This document shows positions 25,871 through 39,663 of a stretch of 64,000 nucleotides of DNA, piece by piece. The notes beneath the pieces were generated by a model that saw only the letters and a program-made list of their open reading frames with translations, was not told the origin of the DNA and did no database searches. The stretch lies in assembly GCA_037975125.1 (NCBI GenBank), contig CM075857.1, positions 25,445,207 through 25,509,206 on the forward strand. The letters are read 5' to 3'. The position numbers and the translations under genes were made by a program. The DNA comes from Latrodectus hesperus. Taxonomy: Eukaryota; Arthropoda; Arachnida; Araneae; Theridiidae. The stretch's first letter is position 1; each line of letters opens with the position of its first letter.

Positions 25871-26999
25871 TATATGTGAACTTAATAGAATTTGTTTGTG
25901 TTATTCTAAGGATAAGGGTTAATCGCTTATCAGCATCAGAAACAATACAGCAGTTGGAAAGCTTTCTTCTTCAGAATTGTTTAGAAAATACTCCAGTCTC
26001 TCATTGATAACCTCACTGATTTCATGTCTTTTATGTTTGCGGTATTGCTTTCAGTTAGCTCTTTTAACATAGTTTATATTAAAATTATTCTTTATCAGAG
26101 TTGTATTGTTTTTTTTTTCACACGGTAAGTAAGAATTATATTTTCTGTTTACCGAAAAACATATCGTCAATAAAATTTAATTTTTACTCATTCGTCGCTT
26201 TTATTTTTCTTACATCTTACAAAGCTGTAGATCATATTTCAGTCTGCAAAACATTTCCTCGTATAACTTGTAAGCAGTGTAGTCTTTAAATGCGAATATA
26301 TTTGTTTCGTTGATTTAAAAAAAGAAAAAATTTGTATGTTGAGAGAGAGAGAGACATAAACTTGATGCAAAAGAGCTAATTATAAAAAATCAAAGTCAGT
26401 CTAAAATGTTATTGTGTGAGGTGGATAATAACTACTAATTAATTTTACTTTTCCTTATTTTGCTGGCTTTTACTTTTTTTCATCGTGTTAAATTTTGAGA
26501 ACATACAAATGCCAAATTATTTTTTCTTTCTTCCTTTTGAAGAGTGCTTCATCTTTCAGTATTTTTAAAGTAAGAAAAATTCTCATTTATCACAAATGGA
26601 AATTGTTCTCATCATTTTTGTGCATGTTTAATTAAATTAAAGCAATTTATTTCAAATCGGGAACTAATATTTTAAATTGTTCATTAAAGGCATTGACAGA
26701 GAAATATTTTGCAATTACTTGTACTAAAATTTTCGTTAAGCATAAAAATGGTGGTACTCTAAACACTTTCTCCCACAAATTTATATATTCTTTTTAAATA
26801 TATACATTTGAAATTAAAAATAAACCTTTACTTTATTAATTTATGATTCAAAATATTACTTTGCATTTAATTATAAAAAAATTGAGAAAAGGACAATTTT
26901 TTTTATTTTTAAAAATATCGTTTTTGATAAATATTATAACTTTTCTATACGAATGTGAGGTCAATTGAATAAAAAGTTCTTTTTTAAATAAATTCAACG
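25871..26999. other. AT-rich DNA, no gene seen
   Basis: Contains a short (GA)n run near 26340-26354. Nothing else is recognised. Confidence 0.6.
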
Positions 27000-27620
27000 C
27001 GTTGATATTTAATTATATAGCGCTACTTCACTTCCTTATTAGCATTAAAAAATGTGCTATTTTCTCAAACATCCTTTTATTTCCTTTCTTTTCCTCAACA
27101 AACTGCTTAGCTTATGGCTGCTTTTCGGGTACTTGTTTACGTTTTCTACCAACTTCACACCTGCGAGATCTGGCAGACCCACCGGGCCAACCACCCACCC
27201 TCGCTTATTCATCCCACTCTCTCCAGAGCTCTTTTTTCCTGACCGTGACCCCCAGGTCGTCCTGCTCCCCCTATTGTCCCGGTCCGGGAAATGTAGGGAC
27301 CAGCTGGTCCACGTTCAATGTCTATGTGTACCTCGGGACGTCGTCTGCAAGGCATGTGTTCCTCTCCAGCATCTTTGTTGTTTGTTTCGCGGGACTTGTT
27401 GCAGCTTCTTGGAGAACATCTTCGTCTCGAGATGCTGTGCATTGTTTCTTCATTTGGAAAATCAACTCTTCTGGATTGCTGGTGGAACATTACCAGGATT
27501 AAAATCTCAGCTTGCTGTGATGTGAGTCACGCACCAATTTTCATGGATTGCATCGGGGTCATTGTCCGATGGCGGAGTTTCGTACTTCTTTCAGGAGGAT
27601 ATTTTATCTTTACCGAGTTT
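27000..27620. promoter_or_regulatory. GC-richer island open in several frames
   Basis: One of the most GC-rich blocks in the window, with CCCACCGGGCCAACCACCCA (about 27178) and a palindromic GGACCAGCTGGTCC (about 27297-27310). Four frames of 93-166 codons overlap on both strands (27002-27502 plus, 27052-27525 plus, 27318-27668 plus, 27209-27490 minus). Simultaneous openness on both strands points to composition, not coding. The minus frame has GPAGPYISRTGTIGGAGRP, which is Gly/Pro-rich but lacks the Gly-X-Y periodicity of collagen. I read it as a regulatory or promoter-like island. A coding exon is not excluded. Confidence 0.35.
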
Positions 27621-29333
27621 TGTAAGTCTAATATTTTTTTCATTTGTAATAAGAAATTAATGGAGTAATTTCAAAATGGTGCGCTTATGTGTACCTTTGA
27701 ATACTTTTTATTTAATCACCGAGAAAAAATTTCTGCTAAACTGGTCTGTTTGTTTAGTTTTAATATTAAATACAATTATATTTGATAAGAAAGTATTTTT
27801 TATCTGAATATAATTTTTTCTAGATAAACTTTTAAATGAATATTAAATGAAGTACCTAACAAATTATAAACTAAGTTATTTAAATTAATATCAATTTTTA
27901 AAATAAACAATCGAAGTTAATTTACTCTGTTTATCATTGTAATACATCTGCCAATTATAATTAATGTAATTTAAATAATGGCAATTTTTTTCGCATAAAC
28001 TGTTTTCGCTCATTTTTGGTGCATTTATTGTATAATATAGATTTTTTTAATCTAAAAACTAAACTCAGTAGCACCATAGCCCACTCTAGACCGATACCTA
28101 CAGTGCCCATGAATTTTTTTAAAATATTTAATCTAATATTTTTTGGCTTTCGCTTTGCAAATTAAATTAATTTTTTTTTAAAGAAATTTAAAATAAAAAA
28201 ATTATATAACACAGAGATTTCTCTTAGTTTTCTAAAATAAATTATTTATACATTATATTTTCATCTGGAATACTTCTCCGGAAATTTCTAAAAAGTGTAT
28301 ATTTAATTTGGAATTATAAAAGTTGAAAAATTGACTTTTGTCGTCGACAATAGAACATGTCATTTTCGTTTTATTTTACTTAAATGACATTTTGAGATAA
28401 TTTTTGTTTGTTTTGATGATTATGTAACTCTTTTGAAGTAATTATGATTTCCTTTATTTAATCTTTTTACGCATAGGACTAAATTAAATGAAAATTTACT
28501 TTTATAAAATTAAATAAAGTTACAAAATTTAAAATATTTAAAAAATAAACGTTTGTTTTTATTAAAAGAGTTTTCAAAACTAAATATATTTAGTTATAAA
28601 TATGTTGATATTAATAACCTTTATAAGTTTTTTTACCTATTAATATTTATTATAAATAAAATGGCGTGAGTTGATAGTACTATTAATTATGCTTACTGTC
28701 TAATTCAGTAAAATTACTGGCTGTAAAATTATGACTGGTTATATGTAAGGATTTGAAATGGAATTACAACAGATTAGTATATAACAAACCTGTATATTGC
28801 ATTGTCGGTCCAATATCCGGGATAATTTATCAACATGTACGTTCTATTGGATTTTTACATTTTCAGCTAGATAAAAGTTGCATGAAAATTATATGGTTCT
28901 TTTGCAAATCACGAATATATTAATGTAAATAACATGGCAATTTTCTTATTAGATTTTATCTCTTATTTAGTCTTGTTTTCTCTTATTATTGGAACAGTCA
29001 AGTAATCAAGAGTTGTTGCAGCTCTGGTTGAGATTTCATTTGCTTTTCTAGTCGAAATGTTTTCAAATCCTGTGAGGAGGGTGAGAACCTTGTTCTGCAT
29101 TGCGCATTTCTTAATTGTGTTCATTTGTTTTCGATCTATTTCCAAGATTGTCGCAGACTTATGCGTGGGAATGTGAATATGTATAAAATGGTAAATACAA
29201 GAAATGTATAAAATGGTCTAGGGATTTTCAAACAATTGTGTAACGTCATGTGGAATATACAAGTTTGTATATTCGTAGTAACATCATGTGAAGAAAGTCA
29301 CTTAAAATTAATTGAAATAAAATTAATATTAAT
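27621..29333. other. AT-rich DNA, no gene seen
   Basis: No gene or repeat is recognised. A 60-codon minus frame at 28963-29145 has mixed composition but no recognisable motif. Confidence 0.65.
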
Positions 29334-29820
29334 AATTAAATACTTATGAATTGTAAATAATTTTTCTGAAAAAATCAACTCAATTTTTTAAAAGAACGTT
29401 CTACAATTTTGGAAAATAGGATTCTATTTCTTCCAATGTCTAGCGATTAAAACATTTACACAAACTATGCAAATTAATTTTATTCGTGGTACTTTCGAGT
29501 TATTTAACTTCTTGGATTTACACCATAATCATTTTGCATGCAATTGATATCAGTAGTTAAATATCCATGAATTGTAAATAATTTTTCTGCAAAATTAACT
29601 CGAATTTTAATTAATTAACTAAACCTTTAAGCAAAATTAACTAAACCTTTAAGAACGTTCCATACGAAAGTTAGTATTTATTGAGGAAAGAAGGATTTTG
29701 CTTCTTACTTCCAATTTCTAGCGATTAAGATATTTAAACGAATATGCAAATTAATTTCCTTTTTGAGGCTTTAATCAGATAATTTAACTGCAGAGATTCA
29801 CACCATAATCATTTTGAATA
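29334..29820. repeat. Diverged tandem segmental duplication of about 205-265 bp
   Basis: Copy 1 (29334-29537) and copy 2 (29555-29820) share, in order: ATGAATTGTAAATAATTTTT, AAGAACGTTC, TCTAGCGATTAA, ATGCAAATTAATTT and CACCATAATCATTTTG. Copy 2 carries extra sequence, including its own short tandem repeat AATTAACTAAACCTTTAAG. No coding frame is kept in either copy. Confidence 0.8.
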
Positions 29821-30481
29821 CTACAGTCCAATCACGAAAACAATTTTAGTGTTATTTATGATCAGAATATTTACGTTCAATCATGATAATCGTTTGTTCA
29901 TGTTATGATCACAACATCATGATTTAAATCAATGAAAAATTTCCGTTAACGTTTCATTTTAAAAATTCTGCTGATGTTATCGAATTTCTCTGAAGCTCCC
30001 AAAATAATTTTTTTCCAATTAAAACAATTTTTTTATTTTCTCAAAACATTTTCTGCTGATTCACATTTTATATATTAAGTCCCAGTATATTTCTTTCGCA
30101 TTTATTTATAGTAAAAAAAATATTTCGGGAAAGTTAGTCTCTTAAATGTATTATCGCACACACACTTGAAAATATATTTGATTATCGTAACATATAACTG
30201 CAACCTGAAGTCTGTTCCTTAGCAGTTGTAATTATTTTTTGTAGTTCATAATTTGTTGAATTTTCTCCTTCCACGTTTTTATGTAGCAAATATAGTTTGT
30301 GGTGCGAAAATTATATGAGGCTTTAAAGTTATGCATAAATATTCCAATAACTTGGGCCTCTATAATTATGGAATTGTCAAATAAATTTTAATTTTTTTAA
30401 TTTTTAAAAGTCTCTCTAACTATTTCTGATTTTTTAATGGTTTACAATTAAATACATCAGGGAAAAGATGTTTAATATTTA

Positions 30482-30484
<3 letters not shown>
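29821..30484. other. AT-rich DNA, no gene seen
   Basis: Nothing recognised. Confidence 0.6.

Positions 30485-30515
<31 letters not shown>
30485..30515. repeat. Short (AT)n microsatellite
   Basis: About 15 AT units. Confidence 0.95.
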
Positions 30516-30516
<1 letters not shown>

Positions 30517-32239
30517 TGCTATAATAATAATATTTTTTTCTCTAAAGCAATTATTTATGTTTTAAATTATAATAAGCATAAATATAAGTTCAGATATCAA
30601 ATGTGAAGTTTAATTGTTGAACCAAGATGTAGGTTAATTTGTTTTTGATAAGATTAGTAAATACACAAGAGAAAAAACTCAAGAAAAAGAAAATAAATTT
30701 TTATTTTTATTTATTTGTATTAGTTTTCATAGGAATATAATTATATATTTTTAAATAGTATGTATGTGTATTTTAATATCATGAATATAATCTCGACATT
30801 TCTTGAAAATTAAGAGAAAGAAATAATTCTAAATTTAACAAAAAATATTTATGTTAAAAGATGTTAAAAGTATGTTACAAAGATGGTTGTAGATAATTCA
30901 TATTTTGCATAATAATTTTAGACTTTCAATTTGTACCAAGCAATAATAAATATTTTACATGCTTATCAATATCTAAAAAAAATAAGTGTAAATACTTTCC
31001 TAATGGATCTCTTTTAGAGAAAGAAGCTGCAAACTATTCGGAATTGAAATAATTATCATAAAATTCTAGATGATGAATAATTTTGTGCAATTGTAAGCAT
31101 TTTTACGAGGCAAATGTGCATTAGAAGAAAAAAAAATTTAACTTTCTCGGGTGGGGGAAAAAAGAACCGCAGTGAAAGCGAAATCGAGTGCTGCTTTATA
31201 ATGCAGCTGGAGAAGTGCATTCTAAAAATATCTTGCCCAACTCTATTGTGTATGTGGAGCTGAAAAAAAAAATCATCCTCAGCATTTATATGTGGATGAA
31301 ATGTGTGCGTTTATTTCCAAATCTTGTTTTCCACACATAAGGATTTCCTTGATAACCTAATTGAGTAGATTTTAAATTTCTCAATCTGTATATTATTTAA
31401 ATATGCTTTTCTAAATGTGAAATTTATTTTATTTTGGTATGTGTTCCCTATTTCTCCCAAATTTAAATATTTTATCAAAATGTCTATTATAAATCAAAGC
31501 TCTCTTTCTTGCTTTTCTTCTTTTTTTACACTAATATACTTACAAATTTATTAGTTTAAGAAAGTGTACTTTTGCTTTTGAAAATTTATATTAAGAAGAT
31601 AAAATGATACAAATTTTTTATACGATGAATTTTTTAAAAATATTGTAATATGAAATGAAGTTATAAATTAAGATAATATTTTATTGATATTTAACTAGTA
31701 TTTATTATTTTAAAATGACTTCATAGAAATAAATACGCATTATTGTGTTTTAAAGGATACATTTAAGCTATTAATCAGATACATTTTTTTAACTGTAAAG
31801 AGAAACTGGAATGGGTAACTAATTTAAATATAAAATAGAAACAAAAAATGAACTTTAAGTCTTGAAAATAAAGAAAGGTGGGAACCTCTCTTGGTGCTTT
31901 TCGTCAAATGAATACTTGAAAAAGTGAATTCACCAGTTTGATAATTTGTTAGATCAAAACATTAGGGAGAAAAACTGTTCCCAATGACTTATTTTTTCAA
32001 AATGATAAATGATAAGAATATAAAATGATATACTGTAAACAAATGTCTACTGAGGGAAAATGACTAAAAAATTTCTTAACGTATAATATGTATATGTATC
32101 CTACTCAATAAAATACTTTTTAAAATATTTAAACAGTTACTCGTTTTGTTAAGTCAGTTAAAGAGGTGAGATTAGTTTGGAAACACTATGCTAATGGCTA
32201 AGTGTAATTTATAGAGAATAAAGGAATTTATGAACTAGA
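30516..32239. other. AT-rich DNA with one small GC-richer patch
   Basis: A patch at about 31140-31230 (GGGTGGGGGAAAAAAGAACC) is less AT-rich. No gene or repeat is recognised. Confidence 0.6.
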
Positions 32240-33300
32240 TAAAAGTTTTCGCCTAGTGTATTTTGATACTGTCGATGTAAACAATTTTGGATTTAAGTAA
32301 TACTTTTTTCCGAGACATTCATGCATAAATTGGGTGATTTAAGCTGCTATACCAAAGCAAATTCAGATTACATTGTAATCAATTTAAAGGAGAAATAAAA
32401 ATGTATACATTGAATATGTATACACACAATTCAATAAAATGTAGTTAGATATGCATTTGCCCTACATGCTAATAACCAATTCCAATATGCACATCATGCC
32501 GACAGCAAATTATATCTGTATTCAATAAAATGCAGATATGTGTTATTATGTAATCCATGAACAATGCAAGGTATTCCACTCAGTATTCTCTTAAGTACTT
32601 GATTATACAAGGAAAGAATATAATCTCGACTTGGTAGAAGTTATCCTGTGGCATCTTTGCAGATTACGGCTGATTAACTTTTTATTTTGAAATAATTCCT
32701 GAAAACAGTCTCATAAAAAGCGATAAAGTTACAAAAAATTATGTATATTCATCCCGCAAATATTTAACGCGAACGATCTGGTATTGAATTCAACACGCTA
32801 CAAATCAATGCAGATTAAGCTTTGAGACCTACCACAAAACTGAAGCATTGCTCACGTAATTTTCAGATACAAACATACCACCGATGTGTGTATGTCAATT
32901 GCTCTGTCACAGCTTAATGGAATGTAATTGCTTGAAAACGGTTATTTGAGGTTCTGTTAAACTTTAAAGACATTCGTGTTTGAAAACCTAGCAATCTGCA
33001 AAAATTTTTTTTTCGCTGAACTTATCACGCGATGTCCTGCTTCATCAGTTAGAAATGTTAATATGAAGATCCTTTTCATTTATATTTCTGATTACTCTTT
33101 GAAGTGGTTAAAAAGGAACTACCACTCAGCGGTGCGATTGGAACAACTTGTGGCCTTTCATGATTCAATCTCACGATTAGTTGTTCAACAAATCGAAGAG
33201 ACGTTTACTGTAGTCTCAAGAATATTGGAATCAAATGGAAGCTGTTTCATGTCTGATTTCATCAATAAGTTTGCCTTAATCAAACATTCAAGCTACTAGT
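32240..33300. promoter_or_regulatory. Moderately AT-poor block with octamer- and homeodomain-like words
   Basis: About 1 kb with less A/T-tract sequence than its flanks. It contains the 15-base palindrome GATTACATTGTAATC (32366-32380), ATTCAATAAAATG repeated near 32430 and 32520, and octamer-like ATGCTAAT and ATATGCAT words near 32450-32475. A 107-codon plus frame (32976-33299) ends the block. Its peptide (for example LVVQQIEETFTVVSRILESN) has protein-like composition but is unrecognised. An enhancer is the simpler reading, and an exon is possible. Confidence 0.25.
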
Positions 33301-33532
33301 TGTGATCATTTTGATAATAAGCAGATCAGAATAAAATTAGACTAATTAATATCGTCGCATCATTTTGGGTAACAAATGCTTCAAAATTTCAATAAAAATT
33401 ATGGGTCACCTTGAGAGCCCGTATTGTTTCTAGAGAGATTTTTTGGGATTATATACCTACAGGCGGCGTACCAATGTTTAAGAACCACTATTTCTGTTTT
33501 TGACGTTTTCAGAAATAAATTATAAATTTAAT

Positions 33533-33700
33533 CTGAAAGGTTTATCTGCTATTGGTTCAACAGTGCGTGGGTTTGAATTCTACCTTGGGTATGGATGTTT
33601 GTTGTGGTTCAGAATCTATTTTAAACCGTAGGTCCGAGTCTAATTAGCCCTGGTGCGCAAAAAATAATCGTTGAGCGACAAAACAAACTGAAAGCTTTAT
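33533..33700 (+). mobile_element. SINE family A, 5'-truncated copy with target-site duplication
   Basis: The body at 33546-33687 begins at the TTGGTTCAACAG segment, so the A box and the first ~40 bp are missing. It keeps GTGGGTTTGAATTCTACCTTGG (mutated B box) and GAGTCTAATTAGCCC, and ends ATCGTTGAGCGACAAAACAA. It is flanked by 13-bp repeats CTGAAAGGTTTAT (33533-33545) and CTGAAAGCTTTAT (33688-33700), one mismatch, so the truncation happened at insertion, as with incomplete reverse transcription. Confidence 0.85.
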
Positions 33701-33730
33701 CATTTGCTCATATCAATTTGCTGGTGCAAT

Positions 33731-33892
33731 GCCGAGCTGTAATGCCCTAATGGTTAGCGCTCCTGCAGTTCATGGATTCGAATCTTATCTTGGGTTTGAA
33801 TGTCTGTAATGGTTTAGAATACACTTTAAAATGTAGGTCCCCTTCTAATTAGTCGTGCACCAAAAATGAATGTTGAGCCATAAACAAACCAA
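33731..33892 (+). mobile_element. SINE family A, diverged full-length copy
   Basis: About 160 bp starting GCCGAGCTGTAATGCCCTAA and including TGGATTCGAATCTTATCTTG (B-box region, 33774-33793) and TTCTAATTAGTCGTGCACC, and ending AAACAAACCAA. It lies 31 bp after the flanking duplication of the previous copy, in the same orientation. Body divergence from the 4.4-kb copy indicates an older insertion. No clear target duplication remains. Confidence 0.85.
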
Positions 33893-36800
33893 CCCCGGAT
33901 GTGCAAAGTATGTGCCTCTAATGCATTCTTCGCACGCTTCACATTACTTCATACATGAAGAATTTCGTATATGAAATGTACCATGAAATTTAAGGAAAGC
34001 GTAAAAATTTAATAGCAAAATTGTTTACTTATATTACTATCGTAGTATATAAAAATTACAGTGAGTTTTTATAGAGTTAATAAAAATGAATAACTCTTGT
34101 GCTTTGTAAAATAACTGTTATGAAGTAATTAGGAAGAAAATTTTTCTTGTTTTTTTAACACAATTACTGATTTAAGAAAACTCTAATTTTCTAAAATTTT
34201 TATAATTATAAAAATTTTTTGCTTTCCGATATTATTGTACTCTTAATATTAAAAATATTCACATAATTATTTTTTAAACGATTTTCTCTTATTTTATATA
34301 ATTTAAATTTGTAAATAGTTTCTGTGAATATTCCAATATTATTCTATTAAACTAAGGAATAAAATTTTTTGAAGTATTTCTGTATAAATAAGAATATTGA
34401 AAACTTCAAAAAGAAAATCGTTCCTAGAAAAATTTCGTTCTTTCATTAAAAAATATTGTGAAATTAAAATAGTTTTCAAAAAAGTTTTTCAATTTAACGA
34501 GGACTTGATCAACTGAATAAAATTATTAAAATTTTTGCTATTCAATTCATTGCTTGTAAGCCGAAAAAAATAATTTTGAAAATTGCTTTTTGGTTTTACA
34601 TTATCTTTCCTTTTTTTGAGGTGTACTTGGTCTATTTTAAATAATATCAACTTGATACAAATTGCTTATGAATTAAATGCAGAATTTATAATATTTTTTA
34701 TTTTCATTTATTTTCTTTTTTAGTTATGAAAATATGAAATAGAAATTATATTTACACTTATTCTTTTGGAAAAGTTAATTGTATTTCATTATACTGTTTT
34801 TTTTCTTCAAAAAATTAAGGGCAATGGACTTTTTAGTATTTTAATGTTTATGTAGTTTTAAAATTTTTACATATTCATTGAAATGCAAATTAATATTAAT
34901 AAATATAATTTGATAATTATGTGGTATCATTGTATATTATTTACAATAATCGATTTACTAAAAAAAAGATTGAATTATTTATTGAAGATGTGGCTGCCAA
35001 TTCACCTGAACACTGAGCACATAATTCATAATATAAAGATATTTTTAAGAATTATTGCGATTAAAATAATTCTTAATTTGTGCTATTAATGAGCATTATG
35101 TGCAGGAACAGATTCTAATAATAGCTATTCTAACTGTTAAAGAATTTAATAAAAACAAATATTTAAGTTTTGAAACCCTTTTTATTGTTAACATTTATTA
35201 TTAAAACAGAAAACATCTGAAGTTTTCTGGTAAACTAGAATTACTTTTAAAGCATGTTATAAATATAAAAAGTTACTTTTTTATTTTAGAGTATTCTGAT
35301 CACGAACATTACTAATTTTATTTTTCTTTAATTTAAAGTTTAACTGATTTAAATAAATTGTTAAAAATACTTTTTTTATTTCTTTCATTTTTAAATAAAA
35401 TATGTGACATGGAATGTCAGCAAATTCATATTGGTGTAGCATATAAGCTGATTTATTACACTCTCTTGAATAACTAAAATATAATATTTTAAGTTCATGA
35501 ACTTAGTAAACAGATATCTTATAATTTATTATGCATGTTGTTGACTTATTTAGATTGTTAAACGACTGCTAATATATCAGTTGTTGCTATTCACGTTTTA
35601 AACTGATAAGTATTCAAATTTAAAAACTTTTAAAGGAAAACTTTTTTAACAGTTTTAATTTAAAATCTTTTTTTCAGAAAATTGTCTTTTGCATTATTCG
35701 AAAAATTAAAAAAAATTATAAATAAAACTACAACAATTGACTTCAATTAAAAATAAATATTACTTTCATAAAATAAGTTAAGAGATAATTTATGAAATTT
35801 TTTTACTTAAAAATGGAACGCACAATATTAAAAAAGGAATTCAAGGAAAAATTTATTTTCCTTAATTTCTTTTTTTTTTAACTTGTATCTAACGTAATTT
35901 AATAATGATATTATTAATTCATACTATTTTTATTTGAGAAAAGAAATTCTTACATTACAAGATGTGCAATATAAAAATTATTGTTCCCTTATAAAAAAGA
36001 AAGGCTGTTAGAAAATTTTTATCATCTAAGAAAAAAAGTCTATCTACGTAAACAAAATATTATAATAAATTTTTAAAATTATGTTTTAATAAATTGAATC
36101 ACACGAAATTTAAGCTTAAATTTCTCTTTTGAAGAAATTGAGTTTTCTTGAAACTTTTATTCAGAATCAAAAGAGGAATTCATTTGGAAGATATTTTTTA
36201 AGTTTTTAAAAATAACCTTCTTAAAACAAAATTAATAAAAATTTTTTTAATTATTTATATTTTTATTTATTTTATTTATAATTTATAACAGGATAATTAA
36301 TATGAAATTAGGAACTGAATTTAATTATATTTGTGTAATTCTAAAATTTATACTCTCACACAATAATCTTATAATATGGAATTTTTTAATAATGTTCGTT
36401 TTTCATGTGATAATAATGTAATGTAAAGTACATTGTAATTTATAATAAAAAAAAACTTAAATATAATCTTTTTTTTAAGAAAATATTTATTTGGTATTTA
36501 TGATATACGATTAATATTATAAATCAAATACAAATGTTTCTGTGTTGAATCATTCATTGTATATTCGGATGTGATTTGAAGAGAAGTTCATGATCAAGAT
36601 TGTATTCCATTGTTTACTTAATAATGTTCTTAAGCATAAAGTTGAATCTTTTCTAAATTTTAAATACTATTTCATTTATTATCATTATTTCTACATTCAC
36701 CTGCTCATTATATGGTTTGCCAGTTCGTTGCATTTCACTTTTTTCCATTGGTAATTTTTTATTTGACTACAAAGTTTTTACTTGAATAAAAGTAATAATA

Positions 36801-39663
36801 AAATAATGCCAATTTCATTCAATACGTATTCTAAATGTTTAAAATAGAAAAGAGAAGGAAATTTTCCTTATATATTGATATAGTCTAATTGAAATTAACT
36901 ATATCTCTAACACAATGAATTTTATTTTTAAATACATTTAAAATTTATAATATTAAAACAAAGCTCCTTAATATAATTTTCTTTGAAATTAATTGTAGAA
37001 AGTAGTTAAAGATATAAATTTTGTCAAATTCCCACGAGTTTGTTCATTAAAATAAGAAGAAATATATTTAATGGATACTTGACAAGTTAATCCATGTCTT
37101 TTCTTCTGAAGCAATATGGTTGAAACAATTCATTAGCTTCGAAATAATATGTTATTGCCTTCTATCTTCCATAAGTTTACTTTTCTCAGTAATTGTATGA
37201 TATCACGCATTTGGAATATGCTGTATCGTGTTTTCTCCACCCCAAGAAGGAAAAAAAAAACTTTCTGGGTGATATTCAGAGAAGTATTTTTGTCCTATAT
37301 GCTTTATGTTACATAAAGCTAATAGAACAAATCCATCAAGTATTTTAATAAACCTGAAGATGAAAACAAATAAAGAATGTTCTAATAAGGATCCATCGTT
37401 TATGCGTTAACTTTTATATCGTCTGGCAATCCTTTTAATTGGTGTTTAAATTTACTTCTTAATTTTAGTAATATTAGATTTCATGGCAATATTTTTCTAA
37501 ATGAGATAATAATCTTTTTATAACTTTTGAAAAATAGTTTTCAGAGGGTACAAGTGGTGATCATGTGTATTTCGAGTAAAGGGAAATAGATATAAAATAG
37601 GATCTCGTAAATAGTTCAGGAAAGTCGACTCATTTATTTCTAGATATTATATTCATATTATATTTTTCATTGCTTATTTATAAATAAGCAATCAAATGCA
37701 TAGTATAATTGCTGATGAGAGTTATTCGTTATAGTTTAATTACTCTTGTGGAATATTCGTAATAAATTGAATATCACTCGTGATTTCTTTGAATTTTTTT
37801 TTCTTGTTCATTTCTATAATTTTCATAGTATTTTAAAGAAGATGATAATATCGTAAACTTATATTGCACTTAATTGCGATTATGATGTTAATATTTAAAA
37901 GATTAATAGCTGTTTTTATTAAAATTTGCTTAAGGTACCTTTTACGTAAAAAATAAAATTGAAAATTAATTTCATGTCGATTGTTAATAGAAGTTTTCAA
38001 AAGTTTTTCGAATGCAACTTTAATGATCCACTATTTTATGCAAATCTTAAATATTGTGAAAATGATTGAAATCACTTTAATGTAATAAATATTTCGATTT
38101 ATATGACTTTCGACTCTGAATAGGCTATAAAATAAATCTGAATGAAAATACACAGAATATATTTCTAAATTAATGTTAGAACAAGCATGAATTTCATTAA
38201 AAGATAAATTGAATTTAAGGGAGCATTTAATTATAAAACTGGGCTATTAGAAACTTTAGGTAAGTATTTACTGAATTAAATTTACAACAATATTTAAAAG
38301 ATTGGAAAGTTTTCTGTATGCTTTTCTGGCTAAGTTTTAAAATCCAAAATTATAGCTTTTGGGCCAAATTCATAGAATTTTAAGAATTGTATTCAAACAT
38401 AAGTGTTATCGAAAAGAAGAAATAAAAAAAATTCCATTAATATTTGTTTTTGAGGAACATTTTAGAGAGATTTAAAAATAGACTCTCATGCTTTACAATA
38501 AGCAAAGTAGAATATATTTATTTTGTTTTTACACATATATTTTTTAAAAGTTAAATAAGTATATTTCATCATTCATTGATCTGTATGTACATATATATAT
38601 TCTACATGTAAGCAATTATATTTTTAGAGTCAAAAAAGTATTTCCAATTTAAAAAAAAATTAAATTAATACAAAACAATCATGAAGCACATTTAATTGAA
38701 ATATTTTTATAAAGGTGAAATATAAATGCATAAGTCTTTTTAAACAATTCACACAAGTTGTTATCAGTTTTAAATTTTGAATGTGCAAAAATATCCGACA
38801 ATTTTTGTCTAAACTTATTTCATTGTTTTCCATAAAATTTTACATAATTTTTTTCCTATAAATAGAAGCGTAAATACTAAACAAAGTATTTTTATGAATT
38901 AAAATTCAAAGTTAATTGTTCAATGTCATTTCATTTCTATTGCTGTTCACAATCAGTTGTCGAAAGCTAAAGATGAAACTAGATAGCTCTCAAAGTAGCA
39001 ATTTTTCTATTTTACGTTTTGTCATGAAATCTATGATGATTCTTTAATTGAAGCATGAAAATGAATAAAATATATTAAAACAAATAATCTTTTCCGAAGG
39101 AAAGGACTTCGAAAAGTATCTGTGTGTGCTGTATGTTACGTCTGTAGTTACTGATTTCCTTGGTCTTATTCTTTTCATTCTTTTTTATATGTATAGCTCA
39201 ACACTAGAATTTAATAATCATTTAGGATATACATTGCTTATATTGATTTAATTTTGAACAATTTTATGATAAATTTTCTCTATTCACTTTTGTCGGTTTA
39301 ATTAATTTAAAACTGTCTTTAAAACTTCAAAAAAAATTTTTTTTTAATTATTTACTTTTTTATTTTAAAATCTTTTGTAAAACTTATTTAAAATTTTTAG
39401 TGAAAGGAATTCATTTTAATTCATTAACTCGAAAAATAAACTTAGTTTTTAGTTGTATTTGATATTTTTATGAAATATAATTTTTCATACAAGAAATTTA
39501 CATTTTTTCTTATTATATTCATCATCTGATATACGTTTACTATTAAGAATTTTACTGATTATGAGACTATAAAGTGATGCGAAAATCAGTTAATATTTGG
39601 AATTTAAGTTACAAATTTTTATGTATTAATCTTTTACAATTTTTAGTTTCTATTTTTAGCTTC

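Noticed and set aside
27209..27490. Collagen-like exon on the minus strand
   Set aside because: The Gly/Pro-rich stretch has no sustained Gly-X-Y periodicity, and frames on the other strand are equally open.
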